DNA of 64,000 nt from Deinobacterium chartae (lineage in GTDB: Bacteria > Deinococcota > Deinococci > Deinococcales > Deinococcaceae), in the NCBI RefSeq assembly GCF_014202645.1, contig NZ_JACHHG010000001.1, forward strand, positions 62,001-126,000, in the 5' to 3' direction. The notes below the pieces were generated by a model, which saw only the letters and a list, made by a program, of their open reading frames with translations, searched no databases and had not been told where the DNA came from. Position 1 is the first letter of the stretch. The number at the start of each line of letters is the position of its first letter. Positions 8,524-16,468 of the stretch are shown here, one piece after another. The translations under genes and the position numbers were made by a program.

Positions 8524-8556
8524 CCGGTAGCGCTGCCCAAAAAGCGCTTTGGCCGG
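8524..8556 (+). terminator. Weak terminator-like hairpin after xpt
   Basis: AGCGCT repeats (8529-8534 and 8543-8548, each self-complementary) with flanking CCGG pairs can form a short stem, followed by TTTGG. It sits in the 99-bp spacer before the convergent DJ-1/PfpI gene. No T-run of normal length is seen. Confidence 0.3.
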
Positions 8557-8594
8557 GAGAGGAGCGTGTTCAGCAGGAGGCGGCCGTCTGGCGC

Positions 8595-9200
8595 CTAGCG
8601 GACGGCTTCGGGCAGGCTGCCGCGCTCGGCTTCCTCAAACAGCGGGTTCCCGAGTCCCGAGTAAAAGGTGCGCACCCCCTCGAGGTTCCTGGCCGCGCCG
8701 AGATGTCGTGCCACCTCGAGGCCGAAGGCGGCAAAGGCGTGCCCCTGCGCGGTGATCAGGTGACCGTCGGTGATCACGTCCTGGTAACGGTAGCGCGACG
8801 CGTCGAAAACCCCCAGGAACTCCCGCTGTGGGCGGGCCAGGGTCACGGTGTAATCGCGGCCCTCGAGCACGCCTGCGCGCGCCAGAACGTAGGGGCCCGC
8901 GCAGATGGCTGCGAGCAGTGTGCCCCGGGCGTGCAGCGTGCGCACCCGCTCGAACAGCGCTTCGGCGTGCAGCAGCACCGAGAGGTCAGGGCAGCCGGGA
9001 ATCAGCAAGGCCACGGCGTCTTCGGGAAAACCCTGCTCGAGCGTGACCTGCGGCAGGACCTGCAGGCCCGCTTCGCCCACCACCGGCTCGAGGGTTAGAC
9101 CGACGTTGACGACGCGGTACTTGGGGGCCAGCAGGGTCAGGGCGATCGTGACCTCGAATTCGGAAAATCCCGGGTAAACCAGCAGGGCAACACTTGGCAC
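8595..9200 (-). CDS. DJ-1/PfpI family protein
   Basis: This 201-residue class I glutamine amidotransferase-like protein has the nucleophile elbow AAICAGPYVLARAGVL with the reactive Cys and an N-terminal ALLVYPGFSEFEV strand-turn. Family members include deglycase/chaperone DJ-1, isonitrile hydratases, and AraC-linked sensor domains. This one is single-domain with no regulator fused. The acidic residue that supports the Cys probably lies in the FSEFE segment. The substrate is unknown. It is separated from tyrA by a long hairpin, so it is probably expressed separately. Confidence 0.8.
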   Translation of the reverse strand: MPSVALLVYPGFSEFEVTIALTLLAPKYRVVNVGLTLEPVVGEAGLQVLPQVTLEQGFPEDAVALLIPGCPDLSVLLHAEALFERVRTLHARGTLLAAICAGPYVLARAGVLEGRDYTVTLARPQREFLGVFDASRYRYQDVITDGHLITAQGHAFAAFGLEVARHLGAARNLEGVRTFYSGLGNPLFEEAERGSLPEAVR

Positions 9201-9222
9201 GTTCCGAGCTTAAAGGCCACCC

Positions 9223-9262
9223 GGAGGCGTCGCATGCGCCATATAGCGCAGGTGACGCCTCC
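9223..9262 (-). terminator. Hairpin between tyrA and the DJ-1 gene
   Basis: A 9-bp outer stem (9223-9231 with 9254-9262) encloses a 5-bp TGCGC/GCGCA inner stem. Reading along the minus strand, tyrA ends at 9280 and this structure follows. There is no T-run, so it is a terminator or mRNA 3'-end structure of uncertain strength. Confidence 0.45.
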
Positions 9263-9279
9263 GCGCTGGGGAAGCCGTG

Positions 9280-10362
9280 CTACGCCCGGGTACGCGAGCG
9301 GTACCCGACGTCATGCAGCAACTCGCGGGCCTGCTCCATCTCCTCGAGGGTCGCAAAGCCCAGGCGTACCGCGCCGCCCTGGTCGCGGATCGCCAGCACC
9401 TCGATGTTCTTGATGTTCACGCCGTGCTCGCCGAGCACCTGGGTGATGCGGCCGAGCTGACCCGGTTGGTCCGGTACGGCGACCACCAGATCGAACAGCG
9501 GTGGAAGCAGCGAGCGGCGCACCACCGGCAGCGAGTCGCGGGTGCGCTTGCCTTCCTCGGCGGCCTCGAGCAGGGCCTCGGGGGTGTCGAGCAGTTCCAG
9601 CAGGTGCTCGAGGCTGCGCTGGAAGCGGGTGGCGGCTTCGCGCAGGGCCTCGCGGTTGGCGAGCACCATGTCGCGGCTCATGCGCGGGTCCCCGCTGGCG
9701 ACGCGGGTGAGGTCGCGGAAGCCGCCTGCGGCCAGCAGCGCGAGACGTTCGTCGCGGGTCACCATGTGGGTCAGGGCCAGCGCCGAGAGATAGGGCAGAT
9801 GGGACACGGTCGCAACAAGCTGATCGTGGGCGTCGGCGGGCATGGTCACCGCTGAGGCCCCCAGCGACTCCACCAGCGTGCGCACCCGTTTCAGGGCACC
9901 GATGGGCGTGCGGTCATCCGGAGTCAGCACCCAGATGGCGTTCTCGAGCAGCGCTGCCTGAGCATTCTCGACGCCGCCACGCTCGCTGCCGGCCATGGGA
10001 TGCCCGGGAACGTAGCTGCGCAGGTAGGCCAGCTCTTTGGCCAGCGGGCCCTTGACGCTGCCCACATCGGTAAAGATGGTGTCCGGTCCGGCAAAAGGAG
10101 CGAGTTGGGCGGCCAACTGTCCCAGGGAGCCCACCGGAGAGGCCAGCACGATCAGTTCGGCCTCGCGCAGCCACTCGCCCGGCTCCAGCTGGGCTTCGTC
10201 GATCACGCCCAGCGCCAGGGCGGCGGTCAGGGTTTCGGCGCTGACATCAAAGCCGATCACGCGCTCGGCGAGGAAACGGTCCTTGAGGCCCAGCGCCACG
10301 CTTCCCCCGATAAGGCCCACGCCGGCGATCACCACGGTCTTGAACAGGGGGGTCGGCGTCAT
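9280..10362 (-). CDS. tyrA: Prephenate dehydrogenase with C-terminal ACT domain
   Basis: This 360-residue protein starts with an NAD(P)-binding GVGLIGGSVALGL Rossmann loop. It carries the TyrA motifs TDVGSVKG, PGHPMAGSERGGVENA (with the catalytic His) and VATVSHLPYLSALAL. It ends with an ACT domain (from about residue 285, VVAVPDQPGQLGRITQVLGEHGVNI), the usual tyrosine-sensing regulatory module. It oxidatively decarboxylates prephenate to 4-hydroxyphenylpyruvate in tyrosine biosynthesis. No SD is present; a TACATT box ends 7 nt before the ATG, so the mRNA is probably leaderless. Confidence 0.93.
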   Translation of the reverse strand: MTPTPLFKTVVIAGVGLIGGSVALGLKDRFLAERVIGFDVSAETLTAALALGVIDEAQLEPGEWLREAELIVLASPVGSLGQLAAQLAPFAGPDTIFTDVGSVKGPLAKELAYLRSYVPGHPMAGSERGGVENAQAALLENAIWVLTPDDRTPIGALKRVRTLVESLGASAVTMPADAHDQLVATVSHLPYLSALALTHMVTRDERLALLAAGGFRDLTRVASGDPRMSRDMVLANREALREAATRFQRSLEHLLELLDTPEALLEAAEEGKRTRDSLPVVRRSLLPPLFDLVVAVPDQPGQLGRITQVLGEHGVNIKNIEVLAIRDQGGAVRLGFATLEEMEQARELLHDVGYRSRTRA

Positions 10363-10369
10363 CGTAAAG

Positions 10370-10375
10370 AATGTA
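10370..10375 (-). promoter_or_regulatory. Leaderless promoter -10 box of tyrA
   Basis: TACATT on the minus strand lies 7 nt before the tyrA ATG, with no SD in between. Confidence 0.5.
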
Positions 10376-10455
10376 GCACTTCGCTGTGTCGCGGGGAGAG
10401 CATGGCGTCTAGAGCGGTACCGGGCGCAACGCAGACCAGGCGTACGGTGCCGGGT

Positions 10456-11424
10456 TTACGGCGCAACCCGTGCCAGGCGCGAGCGGCGTACCTCTGCGAT
10501 GCGCTGTTTCATGCAGTTGCGAAACGCCTGCAGCGAAGCGTGAGAGGAGGCGATGCGCCAGTCAGCCTTTTCCTGAATGTTGAACCACGTGACCGAGGTA
10601 AGACGCGGGAAACGCGGCAGGGTACGGCACATGTTGGTAATCCAGCCGGGTTTGCTGCCACCCGCTTCGGCCGACGAGACCTCGCCGAGGTGAACGGGCT
10701 TCTGGGTGATCTTGCGCAGGGCGTTGTACGAGGCCCGGAAGACCCGTTCAAAGCTGTGCCAGCGATTCCAGGGGTTGGTCGTTCCCCAGTTGTAGCCGTC
10801 TAAGCCCACCGCGTCCACATAGGCGTCCCCCGGATAGATTTCAGCGTACGAGACGCGGGCGGTGGGGTAGAGGATGTTGGGAATCCAGACCCAGCGAACC
10901 TTGGCCCGTTCACGGTCGAAGAGCTCGTGCATGTGCCGCCACGCCGCCTTGAAGTCGGCTGCCGTGTTGTTGCGGGTGATCTGGTACACGCCCCAGTCCC
11001 CGTTCATTTCCGGCGCGAAAGCAATGTTGACCGGGCGTCCCAGGGCCCGCACCGACCGCGCGAAGCGCCGCAGATACGCGTCGTGCTTGCCCCGGGCGAT
11101 CTCGCGGTACGGTACGCCGCGTACCTTGCCGCCCCGGTGCGTGCGCGGCTGCCACGAAATCTCGACCCTCGAGCCGCGCCGGACGATCTTGCGGGCGTAG
11201 CTCAAATCGAAGTTCTCGTCCCACTCCTGGAACCAGCGGACGTGCTCGAAGCGGCAGCCGACCTTGGCCTCGAGGGCCTCGAGGTGCGCGACGTTGCGGT
11301 GCGTGGTGACGCCGAAGCCGGGGCAGAAGGGGCGCTGAGCCTGGGCCGGGCTCAGCAGGGCCATGAGGCAAAGTACCGAGGGCAGGACGTAAGACAGCGT
11401 AAAGGGCGGCGTTCGTCCGGCCAT
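10456..11424 (-). CDS. Secreted glycoside hydrolase, GH26-like
   Basis: I start at ATG 11424, which shares one base with the stop of the upstream glycosyltransferase gene (TGATG), implying coupled translation. The 322-residue protein begins with a signal peptide ending LLSPAQAQ. The catalytic domain resembles GH26 (mannanase/lichenase type), with FAPEMNGDW giving the acid/base Glu and VHLGEVSSAE the nucleophile Glu. It probably acts outside the cytoplasm on the polysaccharide made by the adjacent synthase, trimming or releasing it. Substrate (mannan or mixed glucan) is inferred only from family. Confidence 0.78.
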   Translation of the reverse strand: MAGRTPPFTLSYVLPSVLCLMALLSPAQAQRPFCPGFGVTTHRNVAHLEALEAKVGCRFEHVRWFQEWDENFDLSYARKIVRRGSRVEISWQPRTHRGGKVRGVPYREIARGKHDAYLRRFARSVRALGRPVNIAFAPEMNGDWGVYQITRNNTAADFKAAWRHMHELFDRERAKVRWVWIPNILYPTARVSYAEIYPGDAYVDAVGLDGYNWGTTNPWNRWHSFERVFRASYNALRKITQKPVHLGEVSSAEAGGSKPGWITNMCRTLPRFPRLTSVTWFNIQEKADWRIASSHASLQAFRNCMKQRIAEVRRSRLARVAP

Positions 11425-12854
11425 CAGCGCCTCCGGGCAGGTATCGGCAGCGCGCGGGTCGCCAGCGCCGGAGAGGCGGGCGGAGGGGGCGTCGTACCGG
11501 TCGTGAGGGGAAGCGGCATAGAAGCGAGCGCTGCCGGGCTGGCGCTGTCCGTCGCCTCGGCTGCGAACGGCACCGCGACCGGCTCGAGGGGCGTGGGAAC
11601 CGGCTCGAGAGGCGTGGGGCTGGGCTCGAGCGGCACTTCGTCGGCAGCTGTAGTCGGGGTGGCGAGGGCGTCGCAGCCGATGATGCCGCGCCGTTCGAGT
11701 TTCTGCCAGCCCACCTGATGCCGCCGGACCAGCCGCCACAGGGCCGCCACGATAACCGTGCCGACGAAGGCCCGCAGGAACAGGCGTTGCGGGATCACCA
11801 GCCACAGGTCGCGGGCAGCGGCGCGGCCCATCAGCACGGCAACCAGCGTCAGGCCGAACTCGAGGCCGATGGTCGTGAGCAGCCCGATCGTGATCTCGCG
11901 CGCGTCACCGCTGAGCAGGACCAGGCTCAGCACCGCCGCGTCGAAAACCGGAGTGGTCGGGCCGCACAGCAGGCCGAACAGCAGGACGTAGGGGAGGCCG
12001 ATCAGGCCCACGTTGCCGGCGGTGCGGCTGAACACGGCGCGGCGGTGTTTGATCAGGACCTGCAGCGTGCCGTAGGTCCAGCGCAGCCGCTGCTTCCACA
12101 GGTCGCGCAAGGTGGCGGGCGGCTCGGTGTACGAGACGGCGTGGGGGTCAAAACGGACCGCGTAGCCGCGCCGCGCGATCTCGATGGTCAGGTCCATGTC
12201 CTCGGTGAGGGTGTCGCGGCTGTAACCGCCGACTTCGAGCAGTACGTCGCGCCGGAAGGCGCCGGTGGCCCCGGCCACCACAACCACGGCGTTGACCGTG
12301 TCCTGGGCGCGTTTGTCGAGGTGCTGCCCGACCACGTACTCGAGGCGCTGGAAGCGGCCGAGCAGTCCCTTGACGCCGGCGATACGCACATCGCCTGCGA
12401 CAGCACCCACCTGCGGGTCATAGAAGTGGCGGGCGAGGTGGCCGATCACGTCGGGCGTGACGATCGAGTCGGCGTCGATGCTGAGGCATACCTCGTAGCG
12501 GGCGTGTTGCAAGGCGTTGTTCAGCGCTGCGGCTTTGCCGCCGTTGGGCTGCCGCAGCAGACGCACCCGGGCATCGCGGGCCGCCACCTCTTCCACCAGC
12601 GCGGCGGTGCGGTCCGAGGAACCATCGTCGACGACGATGACCTCGAGGGGCGAGTAGGGCACGCTGAGGACCGACTGCAGGGTCTGGCCGATCCCGACTT
12701 CCTCGTTGTAGGCCGCGATGAGAACGCTGACACCCGGCCCTTCTCTCAGCGGAGGCCTGGGGGCATTTTTTCGATGATGATAAAGCGCTAAGGCCAGCGT
12801 AAGCAGGGCCTTGAAGATCATGACGACAACAAGGGTGACCGGGTAGTCCTGCAC
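11424..12854 (-). CDS. Processive glycosyltransferase family 2, membrane polysaccharide synthase
   Basis: This 476-residue protein has an N-terminal membrane helix (residues about 5-23). The GT-A domain follows, with VSVLIAAYNEE, VVDDGSSD, SIDADS, TEDMDLT and QRLRWTYG: the D, DxD, TED, QxxRW set of processive synthases such as IcaA/PgaC and cellulose synthase. Several C-terminal membrane helices come next. The last 70 or so residues are a Pro/Thr-rich tail with three PLEP units. It probably polymerises a sugar and extrudes it through the inner membrane. It has a GGAGG SD and is coupled to the GH26 gene. No PilZ domain is visible. Product sugar is unknown. Confidence 0.85.
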   Translation of the reverse strand: MQDYPVTLVVVMIFKALLTLALALYHHRKNAPRPPLREGPGVSVLIAAYNEEVGIGQTLQSVLSVPYSPLEVIVVDDGSSDRTAALVEEVAARDARVRLLRQPNGGKAAALNNALQHARYEVCLSIDADSIVTPDVIGHLARHFYDPQVGAVAGDVRIAGVKGLLGRFQRLEYVVGQHLDKRAQDTVNAVVVVAGATGAFRRDVLLEVGGYSRDTLTEDMDLTIEIARRGYAVRFDPHAVSYTEPPATLRDLWKQRLRWTYGTLQVLIKHRRAVFSRTAGNVGLIGLPYVLLFGLLCGPTTPVFDAAVLSLVLLSGDAREITIGLLTTIGLEFGLTLVAVLMGRAAARDLWLVIPQRLFLRAFVGTVIVAALWRLVRRHQVGWQKLERRGIIGCDALATPTTAADEVPLEPSPTPLEPVPTPLEPVAVPFAAEATDSASPAALASMPLPLTTGTTPPPPASPALATRALPIPARRR

Positions 12855-12935
12855 GGGGTACCTCCGCCGATCAATGTATGTGCGGCGCAGGTTTGTCTAG
12901 TTTGTCACGACTAAACACCGACTTAAGCGGACGAA

Positions 12936-12957
12936 TCGGGAGCCTTAAGGCTCCCGA
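12936..12957 (-). terminator. Hairpin downstream of the GH16 gene
   Basis: A perfect 9-bp stem (12936-12944 with 12949-12957, loop TTAA) lies in the 162-bp spacer between the GH16 stop and the GT2 start. It has no strong T-run. Confidence 0.5.
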
Positions 12958-13016
12958 CTCATGAAAACCTACTGGGATTTTTAGCCGTAAAACTGCAAGA
13001 CCGCCGGGCGGTAGAA

Positions 13017-13841
13017 TCAAATTTTGGCTGCGGTGAAGCGGACGTAGTCGACCAGCATGTAGGTCTTTTGCTCGGCGGCCTTGCCGCCCCAGCCGTCCGA
13101 GTTGGTGGGCCACAGGTTCAGCATCAGGTGGGCTTTTTCAACCGGGATGTCGCGGTTAATGGCGTACTGCAGGCGACCGTCGATGTAGAAGCGCAGCGAG
13201 CCCGGCAGCCAGTCCCAGCGGTAGACGTGAAAGACCTGGGTTTTGTCGTGTCCCGACTGTGCGGGCTGGGCCTGGTGCAGGTCGAGGCCCTTCCAGGCTC
13301 CGACCCAGGCGGTACGCGGTCGGTTGCCTTCGATTTCCACGTCGATCTCGGTGGTGCTGTCTTGCCAGTACGAGAAGGCGGCGCTGACGTTGCCGGTGCG
13401 GGGCAGGCCGGCTTTTTGTGGCTGGGCCGAGGTGGAGGCTGCACGCATGCGGACCTCGTAGCGGCCGTAGCCGAAGCGTTCGCGCGTCACCAGTTCAGCG
13501 CCCTGAGCGCAGTAACCGCTGTCGCAGCGCTGGACGTTGAGCTCCAGGACCAGATGGCCCTTGCCGTTGGTAAACACCTTCGAGCGGTTGAAGTTGCCGG
13601 TCAGTGTCGAGGTTTTCCAGAAGGCGGGCCAGTCGCCGTTGGAGATCTCCCAGCGGCTCGTGTCGAGCTGGGTGAAGTCGTCGAAGAACGTAGGAGGGGT
13701 TGTAGCGGTAATCCCGGCAATTTCCAGCTCGGCGGTATCCACCGAAGCGGAGACGTCCGTGCCAGCGCAGGCGACGGAGAAGGCGGTCAGGGCGGCGGCA
13801 AGTACGGGCCAGCGGAGTGCAGAGATTACCGTGGGCTTCAT
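13017..13841 (-). CDS. Secreted glycoside hydrolase family 16 protein
   Basis: The start ATG at 13841 gives an N-terminus with an export signal (ALTAFSVAC), possibly a lipoprotein although position -3 is Ser rather than Leu. The 274-residue protein is a GH16 jelly-roll glucanase: the catalytic motif TEIDVEIEG matches ExDxE, preceded by RFGYGRYEVRMR and followed by HVYRWDWLPGSLRFYIDG. It cleaves beta-1,3/1,4-linked glucans or galactans. It lies upstream of the GT2-GH26 pair on the same strand, so the locus encodes a synthase with two hydrolases. The specific glycan is unknown. Confidence 0.85.
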   Translation of the reverse strand: MKPTVISALRWPVLAAALTAFSVACAGTDVSASVDTAELEIAGITATTPPTFFDDFTQLDTSRWEISNGDWPAFWKTSTLTGNFNRSKVFTNGKGHLVLELNVQRCDSGYCAQGAELVTRERFGYGRYEVRMRAASTSAQPQKAGLPRTGNVSAAFSYWQDSTTEIDVEIEGNRPRTAWVGAWKGLDLHQAQPAQSGHDKTQVFHVYRWDWLPGSLRFYIDGRLQYAINRDIPVEKAHLMLNLWPTNSDGWGGKAAEQKTYMLVDYVRFTAAKI

Positions 13842-14187
13842 ATGGACCACATTATTAAAGAAAACCATAACGGATTTGTTAAGCGCTTGGAAGCGGAAAA
13901 AGAAAAGGAGGTACGGTCGAGGATAAGAATTAAGGCTGAGCTTACTGAGGTTATACGATGCTTTCTAATGTGTTTTACATGGTTCCTCATTTATTAAAAA
14001 ATTGACGTTGGCTTGCGAGCTCAAAAAGCCTGAAACCGGGAAAATTCTCCAGGGGGGTCTGCGTGAAAAAGCAGATATAGGAGCAGAAAATGAGGCCCAA
14101 AGTTAAACATGGAATTAAAATTTGTTGTCTGGTGCAGCTGCTAGAATGGCCCGAGAAAAACGAGATTCCAGTCCTTCAGGAGAGCTC
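13842..14187. other. AT-rich intergenic region between divergent surface genes
   Basis: This 346-bp spacer is clearly less GC-rich than its neighbours. It separates the divergent GH16 and deacetylase genes and must hold both promoters. Several AT-rich patches could be -10 elements (TATAAC on the minus strand near 13955, TAGAAT at 14142-14147), but no convincing -35/-10 pair was found. A possible 43-codon ORF begins at 14090. No other gene or clear repeat was seen. Confidence 0.5.
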
Positions 14188-14221
14188 ATGCGCAAACAAT
14201 CTGGCTATGGCTGGCTTTTGA
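14090..14221 (+). CDS. Possible small upstream ORF (43 aa)
   Basis: ATG at 14090 has AGGAG 6 nt upstream and opens a 43-codon frame that runs 34 bp into the deacetylase gene in another frame. The predicted peptide is basic at its start (MRPKVKHGIK) and then unremarkable. It could be a translated leader that couples to the deacetylase, or chance. I do not recognise it. Confidence 0.2.
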   Translation: MRPKVKHGIKICCLVQLLEWPEKNEIPVLQESSCANNLAMAGF

Positions 14222-14973
14222 TGAGTCTGCTGGTCACGTATGGCTCCACGCCTGCTGCCGCGCAAACTCAGAATTGCTCACCGCCCGGCCCCCTGCTCAC
14301 CCTGGTTACCGACGATGGCAGCCTCGAGGACTACACCCGGCTCTACCCGCTGCTGCGCGAAAAGGGGGTTCCCGCTGTGGCGGCGATCATCACCGACTTC
14401 GTCGATAACCCGGCGGCTCCACCTCCTGCGCGCATGAATTCTGCCCAGATCCTGGAACTCAGCCGCGCCGGATGGGAAATTGCCTCGCATACCCGCAGCC
14501 ATCACCTGCTGACCCGCCTGGATGACGTGACCCTTGAGGCCGAGCTGCGAGGAAGCCGGCGCGAGCTCGAGCATCTGGGTTTGAAGGTCACTACCGTGGT
14601 ATACCCCGAAGGCGAGGACAACCCACGGGTACAGGCCGCCGCTCGGCGGCACTACCAGGCCGCCCTCGACGTGGACGGCGAGGTGAACACCTGGCCGCCA
14701 CGCGAAGCGTGGCGGCTCAGCCGGGTATCGTTGGGATCGTGGACCCGGCCGGGAAAGTCCGGTGAGCCCGGAGACACCCTGGATTTTTACAAGGCCCGGG
14801 TAGATGAGGCGGTGCAGCAGTGCGGCTGGCTGATCTTCGCCCTGCATCCGTTCAGCCCCGATCACGATGAGGTCCAGCACAGTTACCTTGGTCAGGTCAT
14901 CGATTATGCCAAAGGGCGCGGGGTGCGGTTTACGACCGTTTGGGGAGCGCTTGAAGCCCTCGAGTCCCGCTGA
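14188..14973 (+). CDS. Secreted polysaccharide deacetylase (NodB/CE4-like)
   Basis: ATG 14188 is preceded by CAGGAGAGC and gives a signal peptide ending STPAAAQ. The 261-residue protein carries the CE4 motifs TDDGS (metal and base aspartates) and SHTRSHH (metal-binding histidines). Further conserved stretches include VYPEGEDNP and FALHPFSPDH. It should remove N- or O-acetyl groups from an extracytoplasmic polysaccharide or peptidoglycan. Together with the nearby IcaA-like synthase, it recalls PNAG-type systems in which a deacetylase modifies the polymer. The link is by position only. Confidence 0.82.
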   Translation: MRKQSGYGWLLMSLLVTYGSTPAAAQTQNCSPPGPLLTLVTDDGSLEDYTRLYPLLREKGVPAVAAIITDFVDNPAAPPPARMNSAQILELSRAGWEIASHTRSHHLLTRLDDVTLEAELRGSRRELEHLGLKVTTVVYPEGEDNPRVQAAARRHYQAALDVDGEVNTWPPREAWRLSRVSLGSWTRPGKSGEPGDTLDFYKARVDEAVQQCGWLIFALHPFSPDHDEVQHSYLGQVIDYAKGRGVRFTTVWGALEALESR

Positions 14974-14987
14974 CTGACGAACCCCGC

Positions 14988-16286
14988 TCACGGGCAGCCG
15001 GGGCCGGAGGAGGCAACTGCCTCCTTCCGGCCCTGCCCGTCGGCTGAAGCCGGACTCTCCAGCAGCTCGACCGCCCGCAGAATCACCGGGTCCTGATCGC
15101 TGCCGATCCGTGTCCAGTCCGGGTCCACCTCGAGGTCGGGCTGTACTCCGCATTCGCCCAGGCGGCGGCCATCGAGCAGGTACAGGTCCATGTCGGCCAG
15201 CCACAGCCGTGAACCGTCCGGCAGGTCGTACGCCGACACGCCCTCGGTGTTCGCGGCCGAACGGGTACCCACCACCCGTGCGCGCCCGCGCTGCTGCAGG
15301 CTGCCCGCAAACAGTTCGGCGGCCGAGGCACTCGCGTGATCGATCAGAAGTACCAGCGGCACCGCCTCGAGGCGGTCGCGCAGCGCTCCGTCGATCGCGA
15401 CCATCTCCTGAGCGCTGCCGTCGCGCCCGACCCGCCGCGCGACCGCTCCGGTGACAAACTGCCCCAGCACCCGCCGCACCTGCGGCGCGAAGCCGCCCGC
15501 ATTAGCGCGCAGGTCCACGATCAGCCCGTTCAGCGCTGTGCCGAGCAGTTCCTCGAGGCGGAGCTGCACCTCGTCTGCGACGTTCCCGGTAAAGGTCTGC
15601 AGCTCGAGGTAACCGATTCGCCCCCCCTGACCCAGGCGGCGTGCGACCGGATGATAGCGGTCTTGCGCCGCTTCACGCACGAGCGGCAAGCTGCGTTCAC
15701 GGCCGTCCGGAGAGCGGAAGGTCATGTGCACGGTTGTTCCGGGCAGGCCCTGCACCTGCTCGGGAGGCATGCAGCGGTCTCCTTCCACCGCGATCAGCAA
15801 GTCGCCCCGGCGCACTCCGGCCCGCTCGGCCGGACCGGAGGGCAGCACCCGGCTGACCCGCCGTCCCTGCGCGTCCGGATCGATCATGGCACCGATGCCG
15901 ACCCGTCCGCTGCCGCCCGCGTCCTCGAGGCGCGCTTCTTCGGGGGTGAGGTATTCCGAGTGTTCGTCGCCCAGGCGCAGGACCAGTTCTTTCATCAGCG
16001 CCCAGAAGGCCTGATCGTTGGGCGCTGTTTCCAGACGCCCGGCGAACTCGCGGCGGGTTGCGGGCCAGTCGAGCCCGCCGTAGTCCGGGTAAACGTAGCG
16101 GGTCTCGATTGCGCGGGTCAGGGCCGCAAACACCTCGCGGCGCTCGGGAACCGAGCGCCGCGAGGTGGGCTCTTGGGCCACAACCGGCAGCGGGGCCGGG
16201 CAGTCAGGGCCGGGCTGCGCGAGGGCGGCTCCCTGAACCAGCAGAACGCTCGTGACGAGAACGGTGGAAAAGGGCAGGCGTGGCAT
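14988..16286 (-). CDS. Exported S41-like (C-terminal processing) peptidase lacking the usual Lys
   Basis: ATG 16286 has AAGGAGC upstream and yields a signal peptide ending VQGAALAQ. The 432-residue protein has an N-terminal helical region, a PDZ domain (about 130-215, GIGAMIDPDAQGRRVSRVLPSGPAERAGVRRGDLL type) and an S41 core. The core has IGYLELQTF, GLIVDLRANAGG and LIDHASASAAELFAGSLQ, which carries the nucleophile Ser. The catalytic Lys normally found in GTxTxGKG is absent: the sequence reads GTRSAANTEG. It may use another base, resemble tricorn/IRBP-type enzymes, or be inactive. The final codons form part of a terminator hairpin. Confidence 0.8.
   Translation of the reverse strand: MPRLPFSTVLVTSVLLVQGAALAQPGPDCPAPLPVVAQEPTSRRSVPERREVFAALTRAIETRYVYPDYGGLDWPATRREFAGRLETAPNDQAFWALMKELVLRLGDEHSEYLTPEEARLEDAGGSGRVGIGAMIDPDAQGRRVSRVLPSGPAERAGVRRGDLLIAVEGDRCMPPEQVQGLPGTTVHMTFRSPDGRERSLPLVREAAQDRYHPVARRLGQGGRIGYLELQTFTGNVADEVQLRLEELLGTALNGLIVDLRANAGGFAPQVRRVLGQFVTGAVARRVGRDGSAQEMVAIDGALRDRLEAVPLVLLIDHASASAAELFAGSLQQRGRARVVGTRSAANTEGVSAYDLPDGSRLWLADMDLYLLDGRRLGECGVQPDLEVDPDWTRIGSDQDPVILRAVELLESPASADGQGRKEAVASSGPGCP
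15001..15033. terminator. Bidirectional terminator inside the S41 gene end
   Basis: The arms 15001-15015 and 15018-15033 form a long GC-rich stem with a small bulge. It lies within the last codons of the S41 gene and just after the convergent deacetylase stop at 14973, so one structure may serve both genes. Confidence 0.6.
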
Positions 16287-16420
16287 GAGGGCTCCTTGAA
16301 CCCGCACGGGTTCTTCCGGTTGAGATGCCCGGAGTCTAGGAGGGCCCGCATGATTCGAGAAGGATTGGCAGCCCCCTCCGGAGGCCGCCCGGCGAGCCGG
16401 TGCTACCGCTGCATATGTCA

Positions 16421-16450
16421 GAGGCGGAACCCCTACAGGGGTTCCGCCTC
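16421..16450 (-). terminator. Terminator hairpin of the two-winged-helix gene
   Basis: A perfect 13-bp stem (16421-16433 with 16438-16450, loop TACA) lies 19 bp past the stop codon at 16469. No clear T-run follows. Confidence 0.55.
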
Positions 16451-16468
16451 CGGGTTAGCGTTGGCCGC

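Noticed and set aside
13842-14187. Mobile-element insertion in the AT-rich spacer
   Set aside because: No terminal inverted repeats, target-site duplication or transposase fragment was seen; the low GC probably reflects promoters.
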